In this document: piece after piece, positions 12,870 through 27,789 of the stretch
Layout: each line of letters begins with the position of its first letter
Position numbering within the stretch: the first letter of the stretch is position 1
Assembly: GCA_950106755.1 (NCBI GenBank)
Contig: OX467091.1
Span: 5,225,538 to 5,289,537, forward strand
Direction of reading: 5' to 3'
Length of the DNA stretch: 64,000 bases
Origin: Climacium dendroides
Lineage: Eukaryota > Streptophyta > Bryopsida > Hypnales > Climaciaceae
Notes under the pieces: model-generated
The model's input: only the letters and a program-made list of their open reading frames with translations
What the model was told of the DNA's origin: nothing
Database searches by the model: none
Translations under genes and position numbers: made by a program

Positions 12870-13555
12870 AACAGAGAAGCAAAGCTCTTATATAAATATG
12901 GGATGGTAGGAGGTAGAACAACTAATGTAGAATATGTAAATTAGAATTAATAGAAGCTCAACCACTCATAATTAAATCAAAAGTAGGAATTGTGTTTGAG
13001 GTAGAATTTTTAGCCTCATTTAGGCATAGTAGAATAAAAGTTTATAAACAAATCAAGATTACTTTTATCTCCAAAGAGTTAACAAACCAAGATTACTTTT
13101 ATCTCTAAAGAGTTAACAAACCAAGATTACTTTTATCTCCAAAGAATAAAAGTTAACAAATCAAGATTACTTTTATCTCCAAAGATCCATTTGAGATTTT
13201 GAGCTTCCAATCAAAAGTTATACACAAAGTTTAGAAAAGGGTTGGAAGGGAATTTTTGTGACATTTTCAAACATTCTCTCTAAATTTCGTTTATAACTTT
13301 TGAATGTAGGATCTAAATCTCAAACAAGTTTTTGGAGATGAAATTTATCTTGAGTTTTATTTTTTCAAGCTTGAAATTTTTTGGAAAAAATTATTCTACT
13401 ATGCCTAAACGAGGTTTGAAATTCTACTTCAAAAACAATTCCTAAGTTTTGACTATGAGTAATTAAGCTTTCATCTTAAAATTATCCTATATCCTTTGAC
13501 AATTTGTAATGGACAGTGGATTCCATTATAAAAGCAACTTTACCACCTCAACCTC
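12870..13555. repeat. Large foldback (inverted repeat) element, TIR core CCTCATTTAGGCATAGTAGA
   Basis: The left arm (12870-13240) and right arm (13245-13555) are inverted copies. The clearest stretch is CCTCATTTAGGCATAGTAGA at 13014 against TCTACTATGCCTAAACGAGG at about 13405. Pairing also covers GAGATTTTGAGCTTCCAATC against the TCTCAAAC side and the outer AGGAATTGTTTTTGAAGTAG block. The left arm carries the 34-bp tandem repeat at 13047-13187. Half-elements of the same family lie at 30310-30450 (left arm) and 37075-37260 (right arm). This is probably a non-autonomous foldback transposon; ends and target duplication were not resolved. Confidence 0.65.
13047..13187 (+). repeat. 34-bp tandem repeat, four copies
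   Basis: Four copies of a unit starting AACAAATCAAGATTACTTTT and ending CTCCAAAGAGTT; the third copy has an extra ATAAAAGTT-like insertion. Copies differ at only one or two positions, so the expansion is recent compared with the foldback that contains it. Confidence 0.9.
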
Positions 13556-16500
13556 TCACCAAATGTCAATGAAGCAAATCCTACATTTTGCCATCAAATT
13601 TTTCCTTGGTGACAAATTTGTCAAATGACATAGGCATTTCTGGTTTATTTGTAGATTTAATTCTTGGATCTTAGAATTTTTGCCATAAGACCATGGCATG
13701 AAATTTCAAGGGCTTTGACATGCTAGGGGGTGGCCAATGATCCCAATCTTATTGTCCTTCATCCTTTGCCCAACACAACCTTTGCATCTGACCTTGGCCT
13801 TCGTCAACCAAATATTAGCAGCTCAAACTATCCTTCAAGTTGAAATTTGCCTAAACTCTTCCATAACTTCTTCACTCAACATTTGACTAAAACAAAAATT
13901 ACATAATCACAAAGCTCTTACAAAACTACTTGTCTTCAAAAAGCTACAAAAAAATCAAGTAAAAATTCAGCTCATAGGAACCTATCTAAACTCCAAATTG
14001 TTCCTCAAGGGTACAATAGGCCTTTAGGAGTTAAAACTCTTGAATTTAATCCTAAAAAAATGGATTAGTGACCATGAAAATCATCTCCATGGATACTGTG
14101 GGAATCATTGGCTTCAAAAAATGCAAAAGCACTCATAGGAAGTTAAACTACTATAGAAGACATTCCCTTTTTTCAACAAAATTCCAAAGATGAATAGTTG
14201 CACTTTCGTTTTATACAGAAGAATTCTTTGTCATTCTTCAAACACAAAACATCCACAATGTTGTTTATGAGTTCATAAGATCCTTTTTATAAATATTAAA
14301 TAGTGTTATGTTGTAAGATTGTTCATTACAATAGTACTCTTTGCTCCCATATGACTTGAAGGGGGGCTATGAATCCCAAACAAATGATGCCAAGTAGTCT
14401 AACTACCTTTACTCATAAGAAATGTTTTTGCTGTGCTTAAAGCCAATGCTCTTGGGCCTTTAATAGTGTGTTTAAGAGCACATGCTATGCTTAATAATGT
14501 TACAAATTATTCTTTCCTTTAACTTTTTGAATTAGTGTTAAGATTACAATCAATTACAATTTGATTAGGCAAAATATTTCTACATTCATTCATATTTTGG
14601 ATCAAAAAATTCTTGTCAATTATATTTATGCATTTTTTCATCCATATTTGATGGCTTACATTTTTATTTTAACTAATAAAAATGGGCAAAATAAGATTGT
14701 TTTTATTTGGCAAAAAAGAGAGATCTATTTTTGACATCATAGTGCAATTTGGTCTCATAGTGCCAAAAAATTAATTGTGTTTAGCTCAATAGTGTTATGA
14801 ATTGTTTATTTAATTTTTTTCTTTGATACTAATTTCATATATTTGATAAAATTGCACTTATTATAATATATTCTATTTTTAAATGTAAATTTTTTAAAAA
14901 TTTCATGTCTTTTTGTATGGAAGTTCATTTTAAATATGACAATAGATCAAAAGAATTGATTTTTGCATGTTCTACAAGAAAACAAGCAACTATTTTTGTA
15001 TATAACAAATTGAATTAGTGTATATTTCACGTATACCACATAATTGTCAAATAATACAAGTTTTAAATGCTTGAAATCATATAAATTCTTCTTCTACATA
15101 ATATACATATTTTGATGTTTTCTAGTCGTAGACATTGACCTTCTATCATTTTAGATATCTTTTCTTACCTCCATAGGAGTTTGTAAAAGTTAAACTTCTT
15201 GTGAAATCTAGGTATAATTATTCTTAGGAAATTCCTATAATATTTTGTGTGACAACTTGCACTATAAGAAAATGATTTTTTTATGTTTTAAAAAACATAT
15301 GTTGGTGTTGAGTGAGACAAGAGGGGGATCTATGTAGATGTCACTTGAAATTTGTTTGAATTGATAGGCCAAAAACGTGCTAGAATTTGAAGAATAGGCC
15401 TTGTTTTCATATTAACATGGTAGATAATGTGGAAGTGCAAGTTAATTGTAGTGCAGCATGTGGAGGATGAGTTAGCACCACATTGGACAGGTTTGCTAAA
15501 TTGGAAATTTTTCATTGTAGTCCCTATATACTATGGGCAGTGATGTGGTTCTATGAAAATTTGATGTGGCATGTGGTGACACTGACATGGCTAGCCCTCT
15601 ATTCGATTAGTATAGCTTATGTTATGTAGAATGATGTGTATGATGAGAGGAAGTCTATATGGACATCAATCACTATGGACTTGTGTTGCTAACAATGAAG
15701 TGCAGACAATATAATACATTCTTGGAGTGACATTGGAAGATGAAGGACATTCACCAACGTTGTTGTCTAAGATACTTAGTATGCAACCTTGGATGTGTCA
15801 AACCACAATCTCCTAGAAGATAGTGAACGTCAAAAAAGACAAGTGCATACAATACTAGTTGCCAATGTCTTGTTGTTTTGAACATTTTTGAAGACATGGG
15901 TTTAATGGAGGAAGCACATGTTATTTGCAATGACATTCTTACAAAGGATAGAACAACTATGAGCTCATTGCTTGTGCATGAGTACAATATGCACTTTAAT
16001 TCATTGTGTTTAGCTTGTGCTATTTGAGACGTCCACACAGTCACACAAAATGCTGCAATGGTCACCAATTGTGGCATGTCTTTGTTGTATGTAGTAGAAA
16101 GTTCTACTATCGTTGACATCGAGACATTTGCTATATACAATGGATGGCTATGTTGACTAACTCCATTGAACATGGCAACAAAGACAATAGATGCATAGGA
16201 ATAGTAGACAAACTATTATAGATGGACTCATTTATAGTGTTGCTAATGTGCGGTCCTTCGAATAGTATGCTTGTGGCCCATGCCAATGGATGGCATCTGG
16301 CACATGCATTTTATACCACTCAGACTAGACACAATGAAAGAACTACTGAAAGAAAAAACAACTTCAAGGGAGGTACATTGCGGTTCAGGGAAGAAAAGGT
16401 TTAAAAGAAATATTTTATTATTTATTGCATTGTCTTCTTCTCTATAGAATCTTGCAACCAAAACATATACTTTACAAAGAAGGCATGCTCATTTTGAAGT

Positions 16501-17744
16501 TGCTTAATAGTTTAGAAGAGGGAAATGCATAGCTCGTGACTTTCTACATCCTTATAAGAAGACAAAATTTTGTCTACAACAATATTGTGGTAGACAGTTG
16601 ATGCTTAATGGGGCATCGTCAAAGACAATGCTTGTCTCCCATGACATCAGGCATTGTGTAATGCACGTCCTAGCACTTTTTGCAACCTATGTCTACCTTC
16701 TTGGTATTCCCTACTTGCAGAATTGTATTGAAATTTTAGATGAGTGTCCCCTTCAAAACATATACTTTCACAAAAGCCATGAGCTCACATCAACACGCAT
16801 TTCTCGTATGCCATAGCAAAGAGTAAGTGAATAGAAATAAGTAGGGAATGATGCACATAGGAGGTAGTAGATTGGACATCACCTTTTCACTTAAAGTAGA
16901 TGATTTTGGGAGATCCACATTGTAGCGCTCTACTTGAAATGGCCCGTGTTATGGAAGTTGTCATGCCGTGGCAATGCCACACATTTTGGAATTCTTGAGT
17001 TCCATACTTGTGACTTTGTTGACATAGTCAAAATAGATATAGTAGTTTTCTTGGAATGGGTTGTAATAATATTTCTTTTCATGATTTGTTGACATTATCA
17101 TTGTTTAAATTATTCTTTTCATGGAATGTGTTGTGTAAATACTCCCTCTTATAGTTTGCAACATATTGGACAAAAATATGCAAATGGCTATAATGAAAAT
17201 GAGCAGAGTATTTCAAAGACTATGTATGAAAGAGGTACAAGAATCAGACTAGCAACACATGATGCATGATGTTGTGATGGCAACATGTGTCTTAGAAAAA
17301 GAGTTTCCCCTTATATTTGTAAATGTCATGACATATTTGCTAGTGCATCTAGTGGAGCAATTGTTCAAGTGCAAGCTAGTACATTGTAGGTAGATGTACT
17401 CTATATATAACAATACATGAAGACATTGAAGGACTATGTTTGAATATGTGCACATCTTGAAAGGCAACATTGCTAAAAGATATTGAATGGACAACACTCT
17501 TGGCTTTTGCATTGAATACATATGTTAGTATAGAGGAACACAAGAATGTATGTAGGATCCCGATGAAGATGCCACTATGAATGAATGATGAGATTTTGCA
17601 TTCCAATTACTACACCCAAAAGTGGTTAAAAAAACCACAGTTAAAATCAATGGCATTTGGACAACAGTGTAAAAGTTATTGAATTTAAATTTTTTTATGA
17701 ATTAAAAATTTGAATTAAATTATCTTTTAGTTTTGAAAAATCAT

Positions 17745-18005
17745 AACTTTCACGTTGCATGTCCAGACGCTATGAAACAAAGCCCTTGGCTTCCTTTGTG
17801 CAAAAAACTTTCTATTCATGCTAATTTTGTGGCATTTGGACCTATGATGTGAATGTTAATATGTTCTGGATTTTTCAATTAAAAAATAAAATTATATACT
17901 CCTTTATTTTGTAAAAACCACAACCTTCACAAAGCATGTCCAAATGCCATCATGAAACAAAGCCCTTGCATTCCATTGTGCATAAAGCATTTTATTCATA
18001 CCAAG
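17745..18005 (+). repeat. Diverged direct repeat, offset about 178 bp
   Basis: The block around GCATGTCCAGACGCTATGAA and GAAACAAAGCCCTTGG (about 17755-17820) recurs at about 17933-18000 as GCATGTCCAAATGCC and GAAACAAAGCCCTTGC, followed in both by TTTGTGC/ATTGTGC and TTCAT. The phrase ATGTCTGAACACCATGAAAC near 9970 is related. Element identity is unknown. Confidence 0.55.
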
Positions 18006-20280
18006 AATGAAACTTCTCACACTATTTTATAAAAATGATTGAATTTCAAAGTTTAATGAATTAAAAGATAAAAAATTATTTTTATTTTGATCGTGGCATT
18101 GGCACAAGGCACACTAATATGACCTTAAATCATCTGTGTGGGATGTCTCCAACTTTACAAGTGGGCAATATGATTGCAATGTAATAGAACACTTTGAGTT
18201 TTTAGTAAATTTTTTTGAATCTTTTGAAAAATACTTAAAATATGAACAAAAATAATAGTCAAATGTCAAGGTGCATGTACCAAAGTAACACCCTACATGA
18301 AGGTAAGATTCAGCAAAAAATAATTCATTTTTGTAAAAAAAGTGTCATACATCATCTTATCAATGGCCTAAAGTGATGTGGCCTAATGTCACAATCCAAA
18401 TAATACCTTACAACTTCTAATGAGCTCACTACGCTCCACTTTTAGTGTAACTTGAATCTCAACTCATTAACACTACACACGCCAAACACCCACCGTGTTA
18501 GTTCCTATTTTTTCAACTTATGTTATTAAGTCCAAGTCTCCGGGACTACTAACACAGACACCCCACTCATGACACCAGGAATGTCACTTGAGACAAAACT
18601 TCCATTGATGTCCAAGCATTAGGTAGAGGCACTACTCTCTACTAGTACTAACCACCTTTGAATGTCACCCCAACTTCATTTTAGGCCCATGAGTATTTTC
18701 TACTTGCCTTTTGTTACTAATCATGACTTATACTTTGGGACACATAGGAAATAGCTTAGCAAGGAGTGGGACTCCATCCAAGCGGTGCTATAGGACACTC
18801 ACATTAGTGTCCCATGGTGTCTTGAACTCGGTGGTGAACTTGTATCACCAACCTTGAGTCATCGGGACTTACCGAGGCTCCAAAAAGGAGGGAAGAGGGA
18901 GACCAACCCTTCCTATAATACTTTTTGTAATATTCGACACCCCCCCCGTCCTAGGTCCAAGAAGATCCCCAAACACACTTGAGTTGTAGAAGACCACTTG
19001 ATTCCAACCGAAATCACGACGTTACCCCACCATTTGTACTCCCGAACTTTCAAACGGTTTAACTTTGTAGCCCCAACTCCAAATCCCACATGCAAAACCA
19101 TTTTAGATATCTAAGCAATGAGTAGATGCCGATGGACAGCTCACTTGTCCCATTTGGATAAGTTCTCGCAAAATTATGGCTTTTCAAAGATTCAAGTTCA
19201 CCGGAAGAGGTATCACACCTTCACCACACCCCTTTTCTTGGCCATAACTTTTAACTCATAGCTTAGAATCTCATAATGTTTGTCATTCTAACTTCCTTGT
19301 GTTCTTAGTTTTTTTAATAATATGTTATATATCATATTTCCATAAAGGATTCATTGAGAACCTCTTACTTCTAGCCCTTAAGTGTCCCGGCGTCACCTAG
19401 ACACCACCAATTTTAAATAACCATAATTTTTAGTTCCCAAGTCCAAATCACCCATTTTTTAAATGGTTGGATGCGTATTTTCAAGGGCTTTCTAAGCATG
19501 TATGTTACACTATCATACTTTTCAAATCCAAGACACTCTTGTGCCTTGTTTGCTTGGAAGACATCCATTTCTTCCTTCTTAGGCTCTTGCAAGGCTTGGG
19601 AAGTCACTCCAAAGTCCCCCTTGCTTACTAAGGTACTTCAGGCACCCCAAGGAAATAGGGTTGTGACACCTAAGGTGACGTGGACCCTTGAGAATTTAAT
19701 GTGGAATATCAACTTTGGCACTCAATTGTTGAAGTAGACCTTCACATACATTGGAACACTTAAGTAATAGTCAAATGTCAAAGTGTTCTATTTTTTTTGG
19801 TGGATCTTTGGAAAAATGCTTAAAACATGTACCTAAGCAACAGAACACTTTGATGCTTGACTTTAAAATATCATAGAAATTACAAAAATTCTCGAAGCAC
19901 TGTAATTTTTTTGTTGAAAATTCATGATTTACAATTACATTCAAGTAAAAAAATAACTATGAATTGTAATTTTGACTCCATGTATGCACAAAACAAAAGC
20001 TCAACTGATTTGAACGGTTATAGGTGTTTCTACCTCAGATGAAGCGTTCATGCCTGCAGGACAGAGGAGAAACCGGAAATCGACTGATTAGGGTTTCTCA
20101 CTCTCTCAGTCTTGTCTTGGAAGCTCTCAGCGCTCCCGGGACCTTGCCGCGACCTCTAGCAGCTCCTCTCGCATTCGTCATGGTATCCTCTGCTGCCCTA
20201 AAATCTCTTGCCCACGCAAGCTCTCGCTCCTCTTTTTGTTTACCTGCTCTTGTCCTCGCTCTTGTCCTGCCTCGTTCGCC

Positions 20281-22089
<1,809 letters not shown>

Positions 22090-23198
22090 AGTGCGTGGGT
22101 GGGCTTTTGTCTTTGCAAATTTTGATTTTAGCATATAGAGAATAGACGGAACGGTTTCTACACGAGGCTTTGAAGTAAGTAAATCCGGCACTTCCCAAAT
22201 TTGTGTGTCTGAGCAGTTTGAGCAGGTCACGCAGACCGTGCTCTTGCTGTAGATGTGTTAGGGATGTGCATGTGGATGTATATTGGTAGAGAACACTAAA
22301 ACCTTGTTTTAATCCAGGGTCAATATTTTTCCGATTCATTGAAATGTTATTTATCACGAATTATCTTAGTTCAATTCTGTTGCTCGCGAAAGACTAGGTT
22401 TCCTTAATCAGGGTTTTAGTGTCATTATGGGTCATTTGTGAGGTATAATATCATGAATACTTTCAGGTAGTCTCTTCTCTTCTGCGGACCCTCTCGTAGT
22501 TAGTGCGACCATGCAGAGGTTACCTCATTCGTCTGGATGATATAGTTCTTTAGGTCCCAAATTGGGCGTGAAAGGGGGACAGCTTGCTATTGTTATTCAC
22601 GATTTTGAATCAGGAAACTGGAAACCGGAACCTGCACACCATTCTGTATCTGATCGTCCCTGTTTTTCTCAATCGAAAAGTTCTCGGCTTTATCTTTTAT
22701 AGACGATATGAAAACTTGTGGCTTCCCACGGGCTAGATGAAGGAAACCGACCGAACATTGTCATGCGCACAATTGAAGGATTAGAACCGAGATATCTTTG
22801 AAAGAATAGTTTCAAATATCTCGTTCTTTACCACCTCAGCACCTAACTCAAAAAAAAGTTCACTTTCGAAGTTTATAGCAAAATGAAGTCTAGTATCTTC
22901 CAACAATAAAGGAGCGAATACAGGAATGTAGGACCTAATTACTTCTTTATATTGGTGTACCGGTTTTATTCTCCCTTCCTTAAACTTTCAAATGATTCAT
23001 TTCAACTCCAACACAGTCAACTCTTTCTATCGGCACTATCTCGGATTGACAAATTGGACCCCTGGCACATGTATTTACAACTGAAAATGTGGAGGTTGTC
23101 CAAGCAGGTATGTGCATAACATGACATTCTCAGAATTTACTGAGAATATGCCATTGTAGAATGAGGGTTGAGTCAACCTGCGTTTAACCCCTTGAGAA
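22090..23198. other. Intergenic between RPS4 and paralogue A
   Basis: The 3' UTR of RPS4 is expected in the first few hundred bases (AT-rich, GTGTTTTAATCC-like ends near 22300). The rest is single-copy sequence with no supported ORF. The gene downstream is on the opposite strand, so this is a convergent gap. Confidence 0.6.
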
Positions 23199-24879
23199 CT
23201 AACCCGAATTGCTCGCTCCCAGCAGAGTACTCGCCCAAGGTCCAAGCCCTAGATTGTTGATTACAAGACACAACACTAAAAACACTATTTGCAAACAAAG
23301 CTTTCCATTACTGGCCAGGTTAGCTGTTGGCGCTACTGGCGACGATGAAAGCTCCGGAGTCGCTCTTGGCGGAGAATCCAAAAATCCCGAGGAATTCGAA
23401 ACCCTGAACGAATTCAAACCTGTTGGATTCGCTGGCTCAGAGAATAAGAGATCCACCGATCTCGAGGGATTAATAACTTCCGAAGAACTTGGCTGATCTG
23501 TAGGAGAAGACGAGAGCTCCTGCACTTGAGGTGAACGATCCGTAAGCCCTTCAGAGGAATTGGAAACCTTAAACGCATTCAGAGCCATTGGAATTGACGA
23601 GAGTTCCAGCACTTGAGGTGAACGATCCATAAGCGCTTTGGAGGAATCCAAAACCCTGAGCGAATTCCGAGCTCTTGGAAGTGAAGAGAGCTCCAGCGCT
23701 TGAGGTAAACGATCCATAAGCCCTTCAGAGAAATCCGAAATCCTAAGCGAATTGTGAGCTCTTGGAATCGACGGAAGCTCCAGCGGCACTGCGGAAGTCG
23801 AAACCCTAGACGGACTCCGAGCAACATTGCGAAGAAGAGACTTGACAACATTCTGGAAATGGTGGAATGCAAGATTGGCTTCAAGATTGTCATGCTCCGT
23901 CTGTAGCCTCGCCTTCTCCGCTGAACTGATTCCGGGAGCCTCGACGCATCCCTTCACCAGCCGCTTCGCTGTGTTCTTGGCATAGTTCCAGCAATTGGCA
24001 TTGCGTAAACTGTAATCGGGATCCTCCTCCTTCAAAATGGCGACGAGAGCCTCCAGTCGGATCCGTTTCTTGCGACAGGCCACAGTGAAGCAGCGGACGC
24101 CCTCGTGAAAGACGCTCGTGACGTCGCTGCTCGGGATGTGCGTGATATGAATGCCGCCACGAAGCTTGTGAGCCATGATGTGCACCACTTCAGTATTCGG
24201 ATCTCCTGGACGGAGCTTCAGAACGAGGTAGTCGTGGTTAATCAAATCCTTCATCTGCACGAATACACTTACACCAGCTTTGGAATGCAAATCTTTCTCG
24301 CAGCTCTGGTACGCTACTTACTGAAAACGGAATACTCTCGCTCTCACAATTTCCCAATTGCGTTTGTGATTGCCTTACGCTTCGTTCATTTCGATTCCGT
24401 TTTTAATGGTCTGTTCTTAAGCTGAATTAGGTCCACATAAAAATCTTGAAAATCCCCAACAAAGTTCAAATTGTTACTTAACAAGTATCGGAGAACGAGA
24501 CATTGCTGGTTTACGATCAATTCACCTGTCTCATCTGCTCGACTTGAGCTGGCGACACGATTTCCTGGCCATGTTTATCACCTTGCGCATTGATTCTTAC
24601 GATGTCTAATCCCTCCTGGCAGTAGTGAACTTCCTCCAGGGCGAGATCCACATCCTCACAAAGCTTCGTGTACCGTCGTTCTCCGAGCTCCGACTGGAGA
24701 TGGACGAAGCGGTCGCCTTCCTGCTTGATCTCCGCTCCGTCCAAGGCGAATTTCAAGGCGTCCAGCGCTAAACTCGTGACGCCCTTGTTGATGGTGAAGG
24801 AGCCCGACCTCGAGCTCATCGACCGCGAGCTCGCCACCGACCTCGAAGAAGGGAAGCTGGACGAGCTCCATCTCGACAT
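23199..24879 (-). CDS. Unrecognised two-exon protein, paralogue A, with 29-residue repeats and hydrophobic tail
   Basis: Exons 24879-24526 and 24254-23199 (phase-0 GT-AG intron) give 469 residues. I do not recognise the family. Residues 65-118 form a conserved N-terminal part (LGERRYTKLCEDVDLALEEV). Residues 119-258 form a second conserved domain starting MKDLINHDYLVLKLRPGDPN, with HITHIPSSDVTSVFHEGVRC and ANCWNYAKNTAKRLVKG. The His125...Asn205-Cys206 pair and the helix after the Cys resemble papain-like folds of the LRAT/PPPDE kind; this is inference. Residues about 276-368 are three and a half copies of a 29-residue repeat (core PRAxNSLRVxDSSxxLMDRS, then PQxLELSS). The end has a hydrophobic run near 437-456 (LCLQIVFLVLCLVI) that could be a tail anchor. 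Paralogue B shares both conserved parts and the intron position but stops after the second domain. The start ATG 24879 is the longest in-frame one; B's N-terminus differs. Confidence 0.75.
23500..23790 (-). repeat. 87-bp in-frame coding tandem repeat in paralogue A
   Basis: The unit is 87 bp (29 codons), so the reading frame is kept. On the plus strand the recurring phrases are GAGAGCTCCAGC, CTTGAGGTGAACGATCC and CCTTCAGAGGAAT. About three and a half copies, 75-90 percent alike by eye. The repeat is absent from paralogue B. Confidence 0.85.
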
Positions 24880-27350
24880 CTTGGTGACCCAATTTCACTT
24901 CGACATTGAAGGGCTCTAATTCTGGAGAAAGATGCAAGAAATTCCTGAGCAAATTCAGTTTGCGTGAGCATCGCGCTTCAGTTTTGTGATCGGGTTCGTC
25001 GGTGGTATCGACGGTTGGTCTTCAGGGGTGGTCGGTGGCTACTAACATTTCAAAGTTAAGGTAGGAGGTCCATAAATCGCCCATTTAAGCCTACATACCT
25101 CATCAATGACAGTAATAGATATTTCAAGGAGCATGTGACTCACTCCTAGATAGAGGATGCATTTGGAACCCGGTCGATTTAAGGACCTCCTACTCCTACT
25201 ACAGTGGCAGGACAAATTTTTTGGCCCTCCAACCATGTCACTCTTGTGTTGATCGGCTATAAGATAAAGATGCTAGTTTATTCTCTTTTTAACTATTAAA
25301 GTTTTCTATTTGTGTTTTGTAGTTTTATTATATGAGAATAGAGCCCATTGCGATATGACAAGGGTGCGATGAAAAAATAGATGAAAAAATGGGATGAAAG
25401 AGTGACTGTTTTTATGACATCGAGTCGTGACAGGGGTCGTGACCATCTATATTTAATATAATAGATTAAGAACATTTTCGTGAATCCTCAACCCTCATTT
25501 GGATGGATTTAGTGAAATATAGTAAAAAAAAACTCCAAATTTCCTCTTTACTTGTCACAAAGGCTTTTTTTAAGCTAGTTTTTAGCAATTGATTGTTAAA
25601 TACATAGTGGAACTATTATTGTGATTCTCTAGTGGTAATTTATTCAAACAAATTGACACCTCAAAGTGCACCATACTTTGATTGAAGCATCTAGAGTTGT
25701 TATGAAACAAGGAGATTGTGTATGCTAAGATCAGAATCATGAGATGATTGCTAAGGTGATATTTTGCTACCAAGTGCAATTAAATGATATCAAAGGTTGG
25801 AGCACCCAAAAATTGATAATGGTGAGATTGTTCTAGTAAGAGATTTTAATCTTGTAAAATTATTTTTTTTAATTGTGAAAATTGGTATAAAATATGAATC
25901 CTACAAATTATTTTCTCAAGAAGATGCTTTGATTGCCTAAAAATCAAGATTGTCCATAACTTTCACATAAGAAATCTAAGTGGAATGAACCAAAGCTTTC
26001 TATATAGATGAAAATATAATATATGATAAATAAATTCTTTAAATTCTTTATTTAAAATTTTTGTGGATCTTTTTTTCTACTTGTTTAACTAAAATTTGGA
26101 TTTATTGTGCTATAATGTTTGCTCCTAGGCAACCACTGAAATAAAAATTATACTCCCCAAAGCTAATGTGTTTTTCTATCTTCACAAAAAGTTTCAAAAA
26201 ATATTGAAAATATTAAAACCAAAGGAACTTGGCTGAAATCTATTTTGTCCTTTGCGTGGTCCTCTGAAAGGACAATTGGACTTTAGAGGATAACATGCAT
26301 AACCCAATAAATTTACAACTTTTCAAAATATACACTACAATTTTATAAATGAAGTTGTAATGTGAATTTTTTACCAAGATCTAGTGTATTTGAGGCTCAT
26401 TTTCAAAAGATGTATGTCAACACAAGAAAATCAAGATTTGCAATAGACACCCTTGCACAAAATGTTGAATAGAAAAAATATAATCATTCAGTTTGATACT
26501 AAAACTAGAATTAAAAAATAAATTTCAAGAATACAAACTACTAAAAATATCATAGTGTGACATGGCTTTCATCTTTGTAATGATAAAAAAATTATTTTTT
26601 CACCCAAAGTTGTTCATTTACACTTATATGAATTAAAGATGATTTTGGTTTTATAGTATTGTAATTATTTCACAATTCCTCATTTCTTCATTGTGAACAA
26701 AATGTCATGTTCTTTCAAATTCAAGAGAATCATAAAAGCAAGAACTAATGCAATTATTATAATTTTGTTTACAAGTGATATGTATGCATGGGAGAAGTGA
26801 GCTTTGATGGTTCAAGGTACCTATAGTAGAAACATTAGAGTCACTAATGCATCAAAGTTTGACTTTTAGTGAGTCTAACAAATCCATTCTTGAATTGAAA
26901 GGTCTAAGCTTGAAGCAATTACATCTACATTTGAAAAGTTGCTTAAGTAAATAATAGTAAATTTGTGATATATTTAAATAGTGGATTTATTAAAAGCATT
27001 GTGAATATAAATGCCAAATGGTGTGATTCATGTGTTGTGCTAAGACTTACTAATTTGAGCAAGTGCCAAAGGGTTTCACACTTTTACAAACTAATATAGT
27101 GATGTTGGCTACCAATTCTAAACCCTTCCAACATTGACCCTTTATTAGTGAAGTTTTTGATAGAGCTCTTTCTTATTTTCTACAAATTTTTCTATTTGTT
27201 TCTCAATATTTTGTAAAAATTTGATTTTGAATTAATGAATTAATAAAAATACAAAAGCCATGTCACACTACATTAATAACTTGGTTAGGTTTTATTTAAC
27301 TTCAAAATATTCTTGACACTAGAATTTGGTGCCTTAAGCATTTAGGGTTT
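24880..27350. other. AT-rich intergenic with dispersed repeat
   Basis: 24880-25250 is the upstream region of paralogue A. 25260-27350 has no supported gene. 25895-26170 is the second copy of the repeat described at 4290-4620. The remainder is AT-rich with short frames only. Confidence 0.5.
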
Positions 27351-27354
27351 TAAA

Positions 27355-27500
27355 ATGTTATGCTCAATATTCAATCAAGATCATAAAATTTTCAAAGAGG
27401 GATGTATGGAAAAAACATTGAGGTCTTGATGAAAATTCACTAATTGTGGGAATTATCTTTGCTTGATTAACCCCTAAAGTCCTACTTAGGAATCTCCTTG
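27355..27500 (+). repeat. Dispersed repeat, second copy at 36000-36125
   Basis: The order CTCAATATTCAATCAAGATC, AAAATTT.CA.A.GG.ATGT, GAGGTC, AACTGGGG/AATTGTGGG, TTGATTAACCCCT/TTGCTTAACCCCT is shared with 36000-36125 in the same orientation. It is non-coding in both places. Confidence 0.65.
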
Positions 27501-27789
27501 AGGATTTTTGAAGGTTTAGGTAAGTACCTATGATTTCATTTTTTTTTGAGGTTTTTTGGATTTTTTTTAAGATACAAAAATTGATTAACTTTATGAAAAT
27601 ATTAATTTTTTTTCAATCCGTGCCCAAGAAAAAAATTAATGCTACAGTAAGCCCCGAACATGTAAAGGCAAGCAATAAAAAAATCTTCAAATATTTATAT
27701 TTTTAAATTTTTTTTTATAGATTTTATTTTATTTTGTTGAATGATTTTCTTCATACCATTTGGGAAAATGATGATTAGCAAGCAATCTT

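Larger units (their letters stand above)
9341..20023. other. Gene-poor AT-rich region
   Basis: About 10.7 kb without a supported gene. Open frames are short and lack recognisable motifs. Contents I can name are a 144-bp tandem duplication (9513-9770), a large foldback repeat (12870-13555) with a 34-bp tandem repeat inside, and a direct repeat at 17745-18005. 15300-17600 has several short frames and internal similarities (for example 16260 and 16625 both read GCTTGT.GCCCATG-like) and may be an old decayed element. 18100-19740 is less AT-rich, with a C8 run at 18942-18949. No tRNA, rRNA or reverse-transcriptase motif was found. Confidence 0.6.

Noticed and set aside
13047..13187. Regular repeat considered as a CRISPR array
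   Set aside because: The copies are contiguous with no unique spacers and the genome is eukaryotic.
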